Shown: positions 24,459 through 26,245 of the stretch, in pieces
Layout of the letters: each line of letters starts with the position of its first letter
How positions within the stretch are numbered: position 1 is the first letter of the stretch
Origin: JAERML01 sp035687895
Lineage (GTDB): Bacteria; Bacteroidota; Ignavibacteria; UBA10030; UBA6906
DNA: 26,245 bases
Assembly: GCA_035687895.1 (NCBI GenBank)
Contig: DASRUE010000043.1
Location: forward strand, 1 to 26,245
Direction: 5' to 3'
Made by a program: the position numbers and the translations under genes
Notes under the pieces: model-generated
The model's database searches: none
The model's input: only the letters and a program-made list of their open reading frames with translations
What the model was told of the DNA's origin: nothing

Positions 24459-25609
24459 TGATTGGATCCCTGGAATGAGAGGATCAAACGTTCGTCCGTT
24501 GCCACATAAACGTGTCCTCGTGCGACTGCTGGTGAGGTCTTGATTCTTCCCGGTACTTCCTGTTTCATGAGAACAGCCCCGTTGGCTGTATCCAGAGCGT
24601 AGAGGATTTTCTTCAATGTACCGACATACAGCACCGAACCCGAGACGGCAGGAGCGGAATTGATGACACTACCAAGATCGGTCTCCCACGCAGTTTCACC
24701 AGTGCCGCCGTGCAGCGCAACCAATTTTCCATCCGTGGTGCCAACGTACACGAGGCCATGTGCAACGCTAGGGCTCGCGTAGATGCTGCTGCCGGCAGAG
24801 GCCTTCCAGCGGACCGCGCCGGAGGCAGCATCGAAAGCCCATACCTTCCCCGCGAGGTTGCCAATGAACACCGTTTCCCCGCTTACACATGGCGTGGACG
24901 CGATACTTCCTTCTGTCTCCGATCTCCAACGCAGGTTGCCCGATTCCGCATCGAGCGCATACACGGCTCCGTCTTCAGCACCGAAGAAGATCGCACCCGC
25001 GTATATTGCAGCTGAAGAGCGTATCCCTTTCATGTGTGTGTTATCGGCAATCTCAAACTTCCAAATCATATCACCGGTAGCCTGGTCAACGCAGAAAAAA
25101 AAGCCCGCCGTGTTTCCAACAAAGATCTTCTGATGGTGCACGAGTGGTGAAACCTCCAGATCACCATACGGTCGTCGCCATCGGACTTTCCCAGAGACAA
25201 GGTCGAACGCAATCAGGGACTCCCGGGTATTGGTGGCGGCAACAATCGCAGTGTTTCCATCGATCACAGGCGCTCCCTGGATTGCCTCAGCAATGTCAAT
25301 CCAACCGAGCCGCTTACCGTTATTCGCATTGATACCGTACAGCTCGCCACGGAGGTTTGCGACGAGGATAACGCTGTCGACAACAATCGGGCTTCCATTC
25401 CCAACACCACCCGTAATGTCGTGTACCCACTGTAACGTTAATGGAGGAGTTACGACTTCCTGCGTCGCGCCCGTTCGCGATTCCACCCGTCCGAACATCG
25501 GCCAATCTCGTTCGGATACTGTCAAGGAGTCTCGCAGTCTGAGACCGCTGCATCCTGCGGCAAGCAAAAGGACGAAGAAGGTTATGAATGAAATCCGCGC
25601 TGGTCTCAT
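24455..25609 (-). CDS. PQQ-repeat beta-propeller lipoprotein (BamB-like fold)
   Basis: 384 residues from the chosen start. The N-terminus is a lipoprotein signal with lipobox LAAGC (lipidated Cys at residue 20). The body is a series of outer-strand PQQ repeats: GELYGINANNGKRLGW, AFDLVSGKVRWRRP, VYALDAESGNLRWRSE, VWAFDAASGAVRWKAS and LVALHGGTGETAWETD. This fold is shared by BamB, which scaffolds outer-membrane barrel assembly, and by other periplasmic propellers. The start at 25609 forms TAATG with the barrel-protein stop; an ATG at 25621 would add four residues. Its place between a barrel protein and a PEGA protein suggests an envelope assembly role, which is inference. Confidence 0.8.
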   Translation of the reverse strand: MRPARISFITFFVLLLAAGCSGLRLRDSLTVSERDWPMFGRVESRTGATQEVVTPPLTLQWVHDITGGVGNGSPIVVDSVILVANLRGELYGINANNGKRLGWIDIAEAIQGAPVIDGNTAIVAATNTRESLIAFDLVSGKVRWRRPYGDLEVSPLVHHQKIFVGNTAGFFFCVDQATGDMIWKFEIADNTHMKGIRSSAAIYAGAIFFGAEDGAVYALDAESGNLRWRSETEGSIASTPCVSGETVFIGNLAGKVWAFDAASGAVRWKASAGSSIYASPSVAHGLVYVGTTDGKLVALHGGTGETAWETDLGSVINSAPAVSGSVLYVGTLKKILYALDTANGAVLMKQEVPGRIKTSPAVARGHVYVATDERLILSFQGSNQ

Positions 25610-26245
25610 TAGAAGTCCCATCCAAAGAAGAATTGATGGAAAATTCCATCCTGCAATTCCTTGAAATCTCCTTCAATCCGTTTTCCGAGGTCGTACCGGA
25701 GCACGAGCACACCGCCGAGGTTCATCCTGAGGCCCCCGCCAATGCTGCCGAGTGTCTCCCGGTATCTCGTATCCCAGGCACTTCCCATGTCAAAGAACAA
25801 CGCGCCGCGGATCGACGAAAAGCTCACGCCGCCGAATGGAAGAACGATGGCGAATTGGTCGATGAAGGGAAATCGAAGTTCCTGACTGGTGAGCCAGAGC
25901 TTCTCGCCACGGATGCTCCATCGGGGCCAGCCGCGCAAATCCCAGCTTCCCCCGAGAACAAACCTGCGCGATTCCTTCCCTTCATTATAGAACACCCAGA
26001 ACCGGGACGCGAACGCGCTCCGCTGTGCTAGCCTGAGATAATGACGATAATCGCCTATCACGGTGTAGTAGTTGACGTTTGAGTACTGAATGTCCGATGT
26101 AAAGGCCAGGGTGATGCTGAACCTTGTCCCGTCCACGGGACCGCTCGGCCCCCAGAGGGAATTGTCGTGTGTGAACGAAACCGAGTTGGAAAGAAGCAGC
26201 GCCTTCCGGTCTTCGATGGTTCCAATGACTTCCTTGTTGGAGTTG
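25609..26245 (-). CDS. Surface-antigen (BamA-type) beta-barrel protein, C-terminal part; 5' end beyond window
   Basis: The frame stays open through the right edge, so at least 211 residues of the C-terminal barrel are present and the true start lies outside. Visible strings include NSLWGPSGPVDGTRFSITL, the RHYLRL strand, FVLGGSWDLRGWPRW (the family's GG-x-LRG turn) and ELRFPFIDQFAIVLPF. The chain ends FFFGWDF, with the terminal aromatic residue expected of an outer-membrane beta-signal. Barrels of this kind with a GPxGPVxGTR segment often follow an N-terminal TolB/WD40-like propeller in this lineage, but that part is not in view. Confidence 0.82.
   Translation of the reverse strand, partial: NSNKEVIGTIEDRKALLLSNSVSFTHDNSLWGPSGPVDGTRFSITLAFTSDIQYSNVNYYTVIGDYRHYLRLAQRSAFASRFWVFYNEGKESRRFVLGGSWDLRGWPRWSIRGEKLWLTSQELRFPFIDQFAIVLPFGGVSFSSIRGALFFDMGSAWDTRYRETLGSIGGGLRMNLGGVLVLRYDLGKRIEGDFKELQDGIFHQFFFGWDF

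Noticed and set aside
26134..26136. GTG as start of the barrel protein at the right edge
   Set aside because: The frame is open to the window edge and the upstream residues (NSLWGPSGPVDGTR) are conserved in the family, so this is an internal codon.

Overview
The window is a gene-dense bacterial chromosome segment. Its make-up points to the Bacteroidota/Chlorobi/Ignavibacteria/Kapabacteria side of the FCB superphylum. The evidence is a canonical type IX secretion (T9SS) type A motif (YPNPFNPSTT), a PorZ-like propeller protein with a C-terminal sorting domain, a PUR-domain DUF3276 protein, and a DUF3109-like protein. Sigma70-like TTGACx-N17-TAxxxT promoters can be seen in three places. I cannot name the species. 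No tRNA, rRNA, CRISPR array, IS element or phage gene was recognised, and no gap between genes exceeds about 200 bp.

Layout: positions 1-1776 (plus strand) hold the end of a histidine-degradation cluster: the hutI 3' end, ftcD and fchA, i.e. formiminoglutamate feeding one-carbon units into tetrahydrofolate. Everything from 1794 to the right edge is on the minus strand, so the two transcription units converge over only 17 bp.

Read in the direction of transcription (from right to left), the minus strand begins with an envelope module. It contains a surface-antigen/BamA-type barrel (cut by the window edge), a PQQ-propeller lipoprotein (BamB-like fold) and a PEGA-domain membrane protein, joined by TAATG and ATGA overlaps. 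Next come a Crp/Fnr-family regulator with its own promoter, a PHP-domain phosphoesterase, ribH, the PorZ-like protein, and a DUF3276 protein that starts at TTG and ends at a clear intrinsic terminator.

After a promoter region with three phased half-sites comes a fatty-acid/phospholipid operon: yceD (DUF177)-rpmF-plsX-fabH-fabD-[Cys-rich DUF3109-like]-fabG-acpP-fabF-rnc. Downstream lie gcvP (full-length glycine decarboxylase P protein), a CoA-binding protein, a one-POTRA surface-antigen barrel, rsmE, a secreted M19 dipeptidase and a GT-C-like multipass membrane protein.

The most unusual items are three. The M19 dipeptidase carries its T9SS-type sorting module internally, apparently inserted into a carboxypeptidase-regulatory-like domain, rather than at the C-terminus. 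An eleven-cysteine protein is translationally coupled at both ends inside the fab operon. Three heptamer half-sites lie in exact 10-bp phase upstream of that operon. Several starts are non-ATG (TTG for plsX and DUF3276, GTG for fabG).
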